Assembly: GCA_950097015.1 (NCBI GenBank)
Contig: CATNEN010000014.1
Location: 124,001-188,000, forward strand
Direction of reading: 5' to 3'
From: Macrostomum hystrix
Lineage: Eukaryota; Platyhelminthes; Macrostomidae
DNA: 64,000 bases
The number at the start of each line of letters is the position of its first letter. The first letter of the stretch is position 1. Shown here piece after piece: positions 34,690 to 46,092 of this stretch. The notes under the pieces are model-generated. The model was given only the letters and a program-made list of their open reading frames with translations. It was not told the origin of the DNA and ran no database searches. The translations under genes were made by a program, and so were the position numbers.

Positions 34690-37560
34690 GCTGCTACACA
34701 AACCAGTAGCTTGATATAATTAAATAAATTCGTAACAAATATAATCTGTCTTCGATTAATCGAAGAGCATCTAAACTCGACTAAATGCTTGTAATGATAC
34801 CGTTACATACTCGAATTTAACTTCGTCACAGAAGATTGAACAAAATATCAGCTTTGAAAACTAAAAAATAGTTGGGTTATACACATTGCAAAAGAGAATA
34901 TTATGAATAATGAATAATAAAAGACACTATGTTTGTAATTCGTTGACTGAACAGTAGACTAGCTGCTTATGTTTTAGTATAAAAATGAATAAATGTAAAA
35001 ATTATAAAGTTTCAGTAAGACAAAATGCAACAAAAGCGCATGCAGAAGAATGGATGAACATTAAAAGAGGAAAAAAATAACAAGGACGTCTAGAATGCTA
35101 CAGCATTTTGATAAATAAACGTCCTTAATAAATAGGTTCGCCGGTTAAAAAAGACAGACCAAACTATAGTGAGGCGCGACAGGGGTAGGTGGTAAAACTA
35201 AACGAAAAACGAAAAGGTAAAACTAATCGAATAACTGAAACAGGGAGTTCATAATTTACTCATCCTGATGTCACAACGAGACGTTAGGTGGCTAATGTTT
35301 TATTATGGTTCCATGCCATTCCTGCGTCCCTTCGCCAATGACACACCCTGCGTGACCTTGACCAAAATATTTCTGTCGTAAATTATCTTTTGCCTCCTTT
35401 TTGCTGTAAAAATGCGCACCAACTCCCTTCTTTTTGTGTGATTTACGACATCTCGAATGGCGCACATAGTAAAAAATCATCTCTTATTTTTAGATTGCAC
35501 ATCCACCTCATCCCTCCTTCATTCTCTTGCTCTTTCCATCATAAATAAATTTGCTACGTAATCGCGCAGCCTCCCTCTATAGTTATAAATCATCCCCGTT
35601 CCCAGTCCCCGCGCATCCACCCCACTGCCCTCCCGACTAATCACCGATCGGCAGGCCAGGCACGTGATCTGACTGTGTCCAGCATCTCGGTCAAAGACAG
35701 ACTCAAAGTCGAGCTGATCATGCGATAACACGGCATGAGTGCGTGACTCTGGGCTCTATATACGGTGCGGTGCCACCACCCGAATACTTTTGGCGCTCTC
35801 GTCATCACCGGTTTTTAGGCACCGTCGCTGCGCCGCCGTACGTCGCACCACTTTTGCCAAGAGTCGCGTCGCCGCGATTTATTATTATTATTATTATTCT
35901 TTTTACAAGCGTAATTCACACATTCATCACATGACTATAATATAATTATTCTTATTTTCATTTTTGTAAAATATGCGCACTTAAAAGAGATGCTGATTTT
36001 TGTAGTTTTTTTTATCGAAACTACGAGTAACAACTGATCGAAGCTCAGCTCATGCTGCGGCTGCCTCACGTAAAAAGGGTCGAATTGAGTTTGCAAAAAC
36101 TTACATTAGCCATCTCCGTTTGATATGATTGGTTTTGAGAAGCCATATTGCATTTTCAAACAAAAAACTACACGAGAACATATTACTGAAGTAAAGCGAG
36201 AAAAGGGTGCTGCGATTCGGTATTTACAGACGACTTTGCTAGAATAACCAAAAATCGCTTAGCTCATAGCAGCGACCTTCATGAAGCTGCAGTGTATTTA
36301 AAACTGTTCGTGGCACTGCGTCTGTCAGTAGATGCCAGTTTTAAGGATAACACAAGGAGCTCCCGGACAGTACGGCTAACGCTCTGCTGAAGTTGCTTCA
36401 ACAGAAATCCATTACGAAACGAGATTTCGGAAAGCGCAGAGTTTGCGCTGTTAAACGGGGAACTGCTTCTCATCGGTGCAGAAGCAGAGGAAAGAAAACA
36501 TGGGCCAACAAAAAATACAAAAGTAAAGAAATCCAGGAAAAATAAAAAACAAATGGCTTACATAGGACTACGAATCTGTTAACAAAGTGTAGACAGAAAC
36601 GAGCGCATTTTAAGCAACATATTTTTCAATGCTTGACATAAGCTTCACAATCATTCAGCCGTCGCATATATACAATGGATATTGTAAACTTTGCATTGAA
36701 GATGTAAATATATGCGTGGTTGCAAGCAAGAACTGCCGGTTAAAAAGTCATTAAATTCGTATTGTGGGGCAAAATATTTGCTCAATACTATAGACACCAA
36801 AATCAAAGCAAAAAACAGCAAACTGACGCCACACTGACCGCTTAAAAAGCTTAAATGTTCAAACTCGGTTAACCAGAGGATAGGATACAGAATTTTAGTA
36901 TTCCACAAGGAAACGAGACCTTGGAACGTTAAACTTCAGTCGCATCGGTTTTCACTCAAAAAACATAGGCAAATCCAGAATGTGATAGAGAAGTTCCAGT
37001 ATATTAATAAATTACAAAAATATATATATAATTAGTGAAACAAACCACTTAAAGCACTCGCAGCACAGCAAAATATTGTGAATATATTTTATGTCAATTC
37101 AAAGTTTATAAACTAACTGTTAGATGAACAAGTTCACCGACTTGCCATAGAAATGAAAATCAAGCGAATTGGGACAGGGTAGTGAAAATAACGAGATCTA
37201 CCTTAGAGGCAACAGGGGAAGCATCAGATAAACACAGAAATTGACCTCAGCTGCCAGGTCCAACTCAATCGAACCCAACCAAAAATCTGCGTTTGTCCAT
37301 GTACTCTTTGTAGTATAATCCTGTTTGTACATGTGATGCGACAGACACTGGTTTCACAGTGTCAATAGTTATATCTATATCGAGATCTATTATTTTAACA
37401 GCATGAAATTTACTAATGACACATAAGTCCAAGCGTTAGTTTTCAAGGCTTAGTACCCCAAATCCCTTACGAAACGCACACCAAAAGCTCAAACGTGAGG
37501 CTCCAGAGACAGAGAAAAATATTTGCGAGATAAAGAATACGTCCTGAATTTTTAACGTGA
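34690..37560. other. intergenic, no gene recognised
   Basis: Nearly 2.9 kb without a supported gene. It includes a short inverted repeat AAGGACGTCTA...AAACGTCCTT near 35,083-35,127 and an (ATT)n run at about 35,877-35,900. A GC-richer piece at 35,540-35,870 has no clear coding signal. Confidence 0.4.
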
Positions 37561-37568
37561 ACAAGGCG

Positions 37569-39457
37569 CTACTGCTGCTTCTGGGACAAGCTCAGCTCTA
37601 CTGTGCGCCTCACGTGAGAGTCAACGCATGACAGCGCGATACCAAGCTGAGCAAGGTAATAGGTAACCATGACAGCAGCGTGGGCGGCCGGAAGTGGCAG
37701 AAGGAACTTGTCGACGACAAGCGTGAGATCGCTGGCGACAAATAAAACAGCACCGAGCAGCGCGCTAATAGAGGTCCAGGCGCCGCTGTTGAGGCGAGCA
37801 GCGGCACGCCAAAGCATCGAGAAGATCAGACAGGTGTACAGCAGGCCGATGCAGCGCAGAGAGAGGCCATCGACCTGGAAAAGTAGGAAAAAAGCCTGCG
37901 ACAGTAAAGCAATCAAGAAAGTATGTTAAAAAGGGAGTTCAAACAATATTTTTGTTGTACTACGAGGCCTACTTTTAGCGTTGGTCTCGTTTTGTATAAT
38001 AGGTATCGATCAATCCCTCTCTGTTGTACTTTTCCCCACAAGTTCGTTTGCTGTGGTTTCAACCAGACTTTTCAAGTGTCAACGTTCTCCCACAAGCTCA
38101 AGCATTAACATTTATGTCTACAGTGTTAATTTATCTTCCTTTTCCTTTAAAACCTCGAGAATCTTTAAATTTCGTTAAGAACTTTTTAATTTGCTAATGC
38201 ACTAAATACGCACAATAAACGTCCTTCTAACACACACGTTAACAAATACGTTTCTATAACTAAAGTAAGATACTTCAGAACGTGCCGCACTAAATAAAAT
38301 GCTTGCATTTCGGATAAGTTCTTATTAACAGTAGATCTACCAAGGGGGGGAATCCCCCCTGACAATTTTTTTGCTGCACCCGAACGGAACAATGCAAGCA
38401 CACGAAACTCAAGAACACGGGCCAATTTTTTGTTGCGTATCTTCTGAAACAAGAAACAAGTCGCCAGCTCTTCAGACCGTCGAGATATTCAATGTTTCTG
38501 GCCGAAGGTCCGATTTTCCCCATAAGAGCTAGTGTATTTCATACACCCCTATACACGAATTTGCACTGCGCCTCAGTGCGGCCTTGCCAGGCCTTCAAAA
38601 TTTATCAGCATGTCACCCGAGTGTGCCTGCATCATCTCCGTCTTCGGTAGTCACCTACCTTTATCTAGACAGACTGCTGGACCTTTAAGGGCTACAACAG
38701 GTGGAACTAAGCTACTATGGACACCCTGATGCGAATTTCTCAACTTTCAATGCTCAAGCCAAAATACGAGTATTAGGCGCAGCTCAACCACAGGACACCA
38801 TCGCCTAGTCTGTCAACCAATCAGTCACCACCCAACGCTGTTAGCATTCGGGCGCTGCCAAAAAAATTGTCAGGGGGGAAATCCCCCCCATGGTATAAAA
38901 ACGGGCGGCAAAATGGCTTGGTAGTCCTGCTGTTAATGAGGCCTCGGAAAATAAGCTGACTTTGCCATGTAGCTAGTAGATAATCAAATAAAGATTCGCT
39001 GTCACAGTTACAAAGCACTGAAAACAACAAATAAAAACCTCACATGTGAGCACAATAATTTGGGACTCACACTCGGGATAATGCAGGCGTAGACCAGTGA
39101 GCCGGCGGCTGCCATGACAATGCCGAGGCGTCGACTGGGCGGTTGCAACCCAAATGCCAGTGTGTAGCACAACTGCGCCGCCGCAAAGCTGGCCACGCCG
39201 GTAAGGAAGCCGTCCTCGAATACCAGAGCCGCGTCACCAAGGCTAGACAGCAGCAGGCCGAGAGCGATGCGGCGGTTATAGGCGAATGCATCACCCCTGG
39301 CAATGCCCTGGCTCAGCACAAACCCAATAAGGCAGCAAACAGGAGCGAGTTTAAAGGCCAGATAGACAAGTCCACCAGGCACCTTCTCGGGAAATAGTAT
39401 GAAGAAGGCAGCCGAGGTCTTCAAGAATGGCACCAGGCGGGGCCCGACACTCTTCAG
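37569..39457 (-). CDS. TMEM86/YhhN-family lysoplasmalogenase (first exon not found)
   Basis: Two exons on the minus strand: 39457-39071 and 37874-37569, joined in phase 0 at CIIPS|VDGLS, about 230 residues. The protein is a string of about eight hydrophobic segments. Family landmarks: GPRLVPFLKTSAAFF, the SSLGDAALVFEDGF loop (conserved GD), FGLQPPSRRLG, FVASDLTLVVDKF (conserved SD..L...KF) and VMVTYYLAQLGIALS. TMEM86A/B are membrane enzymes that cleave the vinyl-ether bond of lysoplasmalogens. Both acidic positions expected of the active site (the GD and SD aspartates) are present. The vertebrate protein starts only about 10 residues before GPKLVPF, so a tiny upstream coding exon is probably missing. 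The intron carries an inverted-repeat element. Confidence 0.9.
38325..38936. mobile_element. inverted-repeat element inside the TMEM86 intron
   Basis: The left arm from 38325 (TTAACAGTAGATCTACCAAG, then G-run, CCCCCCTGACAATTTTTTT, GC..CACCCGAA) matches the reverse complement of the right arm, about 38,850-38,936 (TTAACAGCAGGACTACCAAG, CCCCCCTGACAATTTTTTT). The left arm and its following 200 bp are homologous to 8848-9110. It could be one element with terminal inverted repeats or two copies in opposite orientation. No coding. Confidence 0.65.
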
Positions 39458-39459
39458 CT

Positions 39460-40363
39460 GGGTCAATGAAATAAAGGAATAAATAAATATATTTAAATAG
39501 TAATGCACGATGTTCATGACGATGTTGATAAAGCCTTAGAAAAGCGCTCCGAAAAATTTCAGATTTTCTTAGTTTTTTTATTTTTTAAACTTTAATTTAT
39601 ATTATCATATAAATGATTATTTAAGTGAGTATCATAATTTGAAAGCAGATTTTTATATCATTTATATGTTAAAACTGCCGATGTTATGTGTTATATGTTA
39701 TATTTATATTTATAGCTTATAAAACTTAGTACATCATATAACTGATTACATATTATTTAAGAGAGTAAAATTAATTTAATTATGCCAGTTGAATGAATTT
39801 TTCTGTTTTTTAAATAGGTACATTTTTATTTTGGATATTTATATTTTTATCGAATACAAATCTAATATCAAAGAAAACAGTCAAAACTTTGCTAAGTTTA
39901 TTTTTTGCTACAAAAAAAGCAATATTTTTTTAAAGCTTTAATATCCTTTTTTGTTTCACAATATGGTCGATCTTATATTTTCGTTAATTTTTTTTCTTTT
40001 TAATGAAGTCTGAAACATAATAACTTTTTTATCTAGCATAAGTTAAAAGACCAAGGAAGAAGTCAAGGCTTTATTTGGTTTTGGAAATGCATCCTTTGTT
40101 TATTTTTGCATTGGAAAGTAAGCTCCTATTCTTTTGTTTTAGTTAAGTCTACTTACTTGATGGAATTCTGAAACTTAAATAACAGTTTCTGTTTCTTGTT
40201 TTTAAGAATATAATTCAAGAGTATTAAATATATACACAATTTATAGTCACAAAGTATCAATATGAAGCTCTATGGCTTTATTTGCCCTTTTAGGCTATGC
40301 TTTTTATTTGTCTATACATTTTTTCTGCATATAGTATATAGAGCAGTCATTCTTAGTAGAGAC
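39460..40363. other. AT-rich intergenic, no gene recognised
   Basis: Very AT-rich. The missing TMEM86 5' exon may be here but cannot be picked out. Confidence 0.4.
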
Positions 40364-40462
40364 TAGCAAGTTTTGCCCCCCTTCAGGGAGCAGAAATATT
40401 TTTAATTCGTCTTGTATATACTTTTTAGCAGCTCACCAGCTGTATTTTCAGCTTTTTTAAGC
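40364..40462 (+). repeat. lead segment of the compound minisatellite, copy 1
   Basis: Starts ACTAGCAAGTTTTGCCCCCC, includes a CCCCTTC.GGG hairpin-like stretch, and ends at GCTACAATGATCA, where the 18-bp array begins. Near-identical to 44,383-44,477. Confidence 0.85.
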
Positions 40463-42390
40463 TACAATGATCACCCAGTTGACAATGATAACCCAGTTGA
40501 CAATGATCACCCAGTTGACGATGATCCCCCAGTTGACAACGATCCCCCAGTTGACCATGATCCCCCAGTTGACAATGATCCCCCAGTTGACAATGATCCC
40601 CCAGTAAATGATGATCACCCAGTTGATGATGATTACCCAGTTGACGATGATCCCCCAGTTGACAACGATCCCCCAGTTGACCATGATCCCCCAGTTGACA
40701 ATGATCCCCCAGTAAATGATGATCACCCAGTTGATGATGATTACCCAGTTGACAATGATCCCCCAGTTGACAATGATCCCCCAATTGATGATGTTCACCC
40801 AGTTGGCAATGATCACCCTGTAGAGAGTTGTAAAATGTGCTTTTTGCTTAACGCGCTACTTAAAGTAATGCCATAAGGAACTCTTAGCTACAACATTTAA
40901 TCTATTTTTAGGAATGAGTCATACGCTATTTTTAGAAACAAGTCATGTGACATGAAACCGGAGAACCGGTTCTTGACAGCTGTGTTTGCTGGAATTCCAA
41001 ATATGGTAAAGCAAACAATTATGATTCATCGGTTTCTGCGTCTGTGTTTACACAATATTCCAAATATGGTAAAAACTCACAATCATGACTCACTAAACAA
41101 ATATGTGTGACCTAAGTAAACACCCGGTAGTAGAACCGGTTTTTCCCCAAAATTTTACTATAAATACAAGCGAAAATCCGAGCTAAAAATTCAGACTCGG
41201 AGCGGTCCACCGGACTTCAAAACACCTTACGAAGAAGAGGACTCATCTCTGAGGGAAAGACAAGTGGTAAGCGCTTTATTAGACAGAGTTACTTATTGCT
41301 AGCAATAGTTGTTGAATTGAACTAAGTTTACGAGAGCCACATATCGTCGATACATTTGAGAAAGGCCTCCTTGTTTCCTAGGATACATTCCTAGAGGATT
41401 ATTGATTGATTTGATTTGAGTTATCCGTTATCTTTCGGAGGTAACGAAGAAGACGCCCTTCAGGAGGACCTACTAGAGATATACAAGAGAGATTTCAATT
41501 GTTCACTAGGGCGCACGTTTCTATTGTGAATTCCGAGCTCGAGGAAACCGTCAAGTAATCTGATTCGCTCTCGTCATTTATTGGCACACAGACAAACTCA
41601 AGCAGCTACCAGGAAGACAAAGAAGACAAGACTACAAAGACTCAAGAAGCAACAGAACCGATACTTCACGGTCGACCAGCACAAGAAGAAGAACCGCCGG
41701 CTATCGAAAACCAAAGACTACAAACAACTCACTATCAAGGAAGAAGAAGAAACTGTAGTAAGTGTCACGTGACTGTTATAAATTCCTAGGCAATTGTTCC
41801 CCATTGTCTAGAAGTGGGAGTTTCGTGTGTCTGATCAACATGCAAAACTCTTCAACCCAGTTGACAATGATCCCCCAGTTGACAATGTTCCCCCAGTTGA
41901 AAATGATCCCCCAGTAAATGATGATCACCCAGTTTATGATTACCCAGTTGACAATGATCCCCCAATTGATGATGATCACCCAGTTGGCAATGATCACCCA
42001 GTTGACAATGATCCCCCAGTTGACAATGATCCCCCAGTTGACAATGATCGCCCAGTTGACAATGATCCCTATTTGACAATGTTCCCCCAGCTGACAATGA
42101 TCCCCCAGTAAATGATGATCACCCAGTTGATGATGATTACCCAGTTGACAATGATCCCCCAGTTGACAATGATCCCCCAGTTGACAATGATCCCGCAGTT
42201 GAAAATGATCTCCCAGTTGATAATGAACCCCCATTTGATGATGATCCCCCAGTTTACAATGATCCCACAGTAAATGGGGGCTAAGCTCTGGTTTAGCCAT
42301 GATCCCCCAGTTGATGATTATCCTGCAGTTTACCATGATCCCCTATTTTATGAAGACTCCCCAGTTGACAATGTTCCCCAGTTGAATTTT
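40463..42390 (+). repeat. 18-bp minisatellite, interrupted by a solo LTR
   Basis: Tandem copies of GATCCCCCAGTTGACAAT and variants (GATCACCC..., GATGATGAT). Positions 40,463-40,818 and 41,855-42,390 are the two halves of one array. A 23-bp-type unit (CTCTGGTTTAGCCATGAT) is embedded near 42,285. Open frames through the array are by-products of the 18-bp period. Confidence 0.95.
40819..41854 (+). mobile_element. probable solo LTR (1036 bp) within the minisatellite
   Basis: Starts TGTAGAGAGTTG and ends ACTCTTCA (TG...CA, with a partial inverted match of the ends). It is flanked by the 4-bp duplication ACCC at 40815-40818 and 41855-41858. Removing it restores an unbroken array unit. It has a TATA box (CTATAAATAC near 41,157) like the LTR at 47.9 kb. 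No coding domain; a basic 63-codon frame at 41,581-41,772 is not recognised. Confidence 0.75.
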
Positions 42391-42530
42391 TTATTAGCTG
42401 CTATTGTATAAAATTGAGAAGAACATTAGTTGAATATCAGACAAAATTATTTCGATACAAATGTATATCATTATGACGTTATATGATAACAAAAGCTAAA
42501 TATAGATAATTCATCAATGGCAAAAAAATT

Positions 42531-43758
42531 TGCTATGATTCACACCCTGGTTTTGCTATGTTTCAAACTCTGGTTTAGCCATGATTCAAGCTCTGGTTTA
42601 GCCATGATTCAAAATCTGGTTTAGCCATGATTCAATCTCTGATTTTGCCATGATTTAAACTCTGGGTAAGCCATGATTCAAACGCTGGTTTAGCCATGAT
42701 TCAAACACTGGTTTAGCCATGATTCAGACTCTGGTTTAGCCATGATTCAAACTCTGGTTTAGCCATGATTCAAACTCTGGTTTTGCCATGATTCAAACTC
42801 AGGTTTTGCCATGATTCAAACTCTGGTTAGCCATGATTCAAACTCTGGTTTAGCCATGTTTCAAGCTCAGGTTTAGCCATGATTCAAGCTCAGGTTTAGC
42901 CATGATTCAAACTCTGATTTTGCTATGAAATAAAATCTGGTTTAGCCATGATTCAAACTATGGTTTAGCCATGATTCAAACTCTGGTTTAGCCATGATTC
43001 CAACTCTGGTTTAGCCATGTTTCAAGCTCAGGTTTAGCCATGATTCAAGCTCAGGTTTAGCCATGATTCAAACTCTGGTTTAGCCATGATTCCAACTCTC
43101 GTTTAGCCATGATTCAAACTCTGGTTTTTCTATGATTCAGACTCTGGTTTAGCCATGATTCAAAATCTGATTTTGCCATGATTCAAACTCTGGGTAAGCC
43201 ATGATTCAAACGCTGGTTTAGCCATGATTCAAACTCTGGTTTAGCCATGATTCCAACTCTGGTTTAGCCATGATTCAAGCTCAGGTTTAGCCATGATTCA
43301 AGCTCAGGTTTAGCCATGATTCAAACTCTGATTTTGCTATGAATTAAAATCTGGTTTAGCCATGATTCAAACTCTGGTTTAGCTATGATTCAAACTCTGG
43401 TTTAGCCATGATTCCAACTCTCGTTTAGCCATGATTCAAACTCTGGTTTAGCCATGATTCCAACTCTGGTTTAGCCATGATTCAAACTCTGGTTTAGCCA
43501 TGATTCAAACTCTGGTTTAGCCATGATTCCAACTCTGGTTTAGCCATGATTCAAGCTCAGGTTTAGCCATGATTCAAGCTCAGGTTTAGCCATGATTCAA
43601 ACTCTGATTTTGCTATGAATTAAAATCTGGTTTAGCCATGATTCAAACTCTGATTTTGCTATGAATTAAAATCTGGTTTAGCCATGATTCAAACTCTGGT
43701 TTAGCCATGATTTAAACTCTATTTGTGCAATGATTCAAACTCAGGTTTGCTATGATTT
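42531..43758 (+). repeat. 23-bp minisatellite
   Basis: About 50 copies of a 23-bp unit of the form ATGATTCAAACTCTGG plus TTTAGCC. Blocks of several variant units (for example two CAAGCTCAGG units then a CTGATTTTGCTATGAA unit) recur, which shows higher-order duplication. Confidence 0.95.
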
Positions 43759-43759
43759 A

Positions 43760-44382
43760 TGATATTTTATTTATGAAATACAAAAAATAAATAAAAAAAA
43801 TATTAAATCACTACTGACTGACAATTAATTTAAATGATTTGACGCAGTGCAGAGTCGAACCAGGGACACTTCGTCTAGCCTAGCCAAGCCTAACCTATTC
43901 CTAGTGCCTACACATTGGCTATTCTGACTGTTGGTTAGTGGGTGCAAAAACCAGCCTTATAAAATGAATTCTCAAAGTTCTGGCTTTGTACAATGAAGTA
44001 AAAAAATAGAGTACACTCAGTCCCGCGGTGGGTTGTGTACATTTATTTCAAATTTGTCTTCAGAGTGCAGGCTTCAAATTCAATCAGCTAGGGGTTGTTG
44101 CGCAATTTGACGATGCAATTCTAATTCAGTGGCAGTGAGTAAAATTCTCAATAGGCCAAGATGGTTTGACCTTTGAAAAATCATGTTTTTCGAATATTTA
44201 ATCCCCTTAGCAATAAAGTTAAGCTTAATAAAAATGTGTGTACAATTGTACCCATATTTAGCATCTTTTGGTAAAGAAATGGCAAAAATTGGTTGAGCCG
44301 TTTTTTCTAAAATCAATCGCATACCTAGATAGATACTCATACTCATACTCAAAAAAAGATCTCATTTTTAGTATATATAAAC
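43760..44382. other. spacer between the two minisatellite blocks
   Basis: No gene. Near 43,848 a GAGTCGAACCAGGGA stretch looks like a minus-strand B box, but no convincing A box was found. Near 44,290-44,380 it has a Helitron-like terminal motif (ATTGGTTGAGCCGTTTT...TATATATA). Confidence 0.4.
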
Positions 44383-44477
44383 TAGCAAGTTTTGCCCCCC
44401 TTCGGGGAGCAGAAATATTTTTAATTCGTCCAGTATACACTTTTTAGCAGCTGTGTTTTTAGCCTTTTTTACGCTAC
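44383..44477 (+). repeat. lead segment of the compound minisatellite, copy 2
   Basis: Near-identical to 40,364-40,462, again directly before an 18-bp array. Its hairpin CCCC-CTT-CGGGG is intact. Confidence 0.85.
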
Positions 44478-45430
44478 AATGATCAGTTGACAATGATCCC
44501 CCAGTTAATAATGATCCCCCCGGTTGACAATGGTCCCTCAGTCGATAATGATTCCCAGTTGATGATGATCCCCCAGTTGACAATGATCCCCCAGTTGACA
44601 ATGATCTGGGACAATGATCCCCCAGTTGACAATGGTCCCCCAGTCGACAATGATTCCCCAGTTGACAATGATCCCCCAGTTGATGATGATCCCCCAGTTG
44701 ACAATGTTCCCCAAGTTGACAATGATCCCACAGTTGACAATGATCCCCCAGTTGATGATGATCCACCAGTTGAAGATGATCACCCAGTTGACAATGATCC
44801 CCCAGTTGACATTGATCCCCCAGGTTACAATGATCCCCCAGTTGATGATGATCACCCAGTTGACAATTATCTCCCAGTTGACTATGATCCCCCATTGATG
44901 ATGATCCCCAGTTGACAATGTTACCCCAGTTGGCTATTACCCCCTAGTTGACAATGATCCCCCAGTTGATGATGATCCCCCAGTTGACAATGATCCCCCA
45001 GTTGACAATGATCTGGGACAATGATCCCCCAGTTGACAATGGTCCCCCAGTCGACAATGATTCCCCAGTTGACAATGATCCCCCAGTTGATGATGATCCC
45101 CCAGTTGACAATGTTCCCCAAGTTGACAATGATCCCACAGTTGACAATGATCCCCCAGTTGATGATGATCCACCAGTTGAAGATGATCACCCAGTTGACA
45201 ATGATCCCCCAGTTGACATTGATCCCCCAGGTTACAATGATTCCCCAGTTGATGATGATCACCCAGTTGACAATTATCTCCCAGTTGACTATGATCCCCC
45301 ATTGATGATGATCCCCAGTTGACAATGTTACCCCAGTTGGCTATTACCCCCTAGTTGACAATGATCCCCCATTTGATGATGATTCCCCAGTTTACAATTA
45401 TCCCACAGTTGACGATTATCCCCCAGTTCT
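44478..45430 (+). repeat. 18-bp minisatellite with a 407-bp tandem duplication
   Basis: Same unit as at 40.5 kb. The segment about 44,538-44,940 is repeated at about 44,945-45,350 with a 407-bp shift, including the odd GATCTGGGACAATG unit and the ATTGATGATGATCCCC end, with very few differences. Confidence 0.95.
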
Positions 45431-45965
45431 GGTTTAGCTTTGATTCAAACTCTGGTTTAGCCATGATATAAACTCTGGTTTAGCCATGATCAGACGCTGG
45501 TTGGCCATGATTCAAACTCTGGTTTAGCCATTATTCAAACTCTGGTTTTGCCATGATTCAAACGTAAATTTAGCCATGATTCAGACTCTGGTTTAGCCAT
45601 GATTCAAACTCTGGTTTAGCCATGATTCAAACTCTGGTTTAGCCATGATTCAAACTCTTGTTTAGCCATTATTCAAACTCTGGTTTTGCCATGATTCAAA
45701 CGTAAATTTAGCCATGATTCAGACTCTGGTTTAGCCATGATTCAAACTCTGGTTTAGCCATGATTCAAACTCTGGTTTAGCCATGATTCAAACTCTTGTT
45801 TAGCCATTATTCAAACTCTGGTTTTGCCATGATTCAAACGTAAATTTAGCCATGATTCAGACTCTGGTTTAGCCATGATTTAAGCTCTGGTTTAGCCATG
45901 ATTCAGACTCTGGTTTAGCCATGATTCAAACTCTAGTTTAGCCATGATTCAAACGCTGGTTTTGC
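45425..45965 (+). repeat. 23-bp minisatellite with 138-bp higher-order unit
   Basis: Same 23-bp family as at 42.5 kb. A block of six units (138 bp) recurs; its CATTATTC marker lies at 45,529, 45,667 and 45,805. Confidence 0.95.
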
Positions 45966-46092
45966 AAGAGAACTAATTTCCCCAGCAGCAGAGAACTAAT
46001 TTCCCCAGCAGCAGAGAACTAATTCCCCCAGCAGCAGAGAACTAATTCCCCCAGCAGCAGAGAACTAATTCCCCCAGCAGCAGAGAACTAAT
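45966..46092 (+). repeat. second 23-bp tandem array (AGAGAACTAATT..CCCCAGCAGC)
   Basis: Five to six copies of a different 23-bp unit, directly after the previous array. Confidence 0.9.

Noticed and set aside
43840-43930. tRNA gene or SINE head
   Set aside because: A B-box-like stretch is present but no fitting A box or cloverleaf could be built.
40412-45325. Many 80-190-residue frames through the 18-bp arrays
   Set aside because: They occur in several frames on both strands with the repeat period and no start, domain or splice context.
40463-45965. CRISPR-like arrays
   Set aside because: Units are contiguous with no unique spacers, and the setting is a eukaryotic genome.
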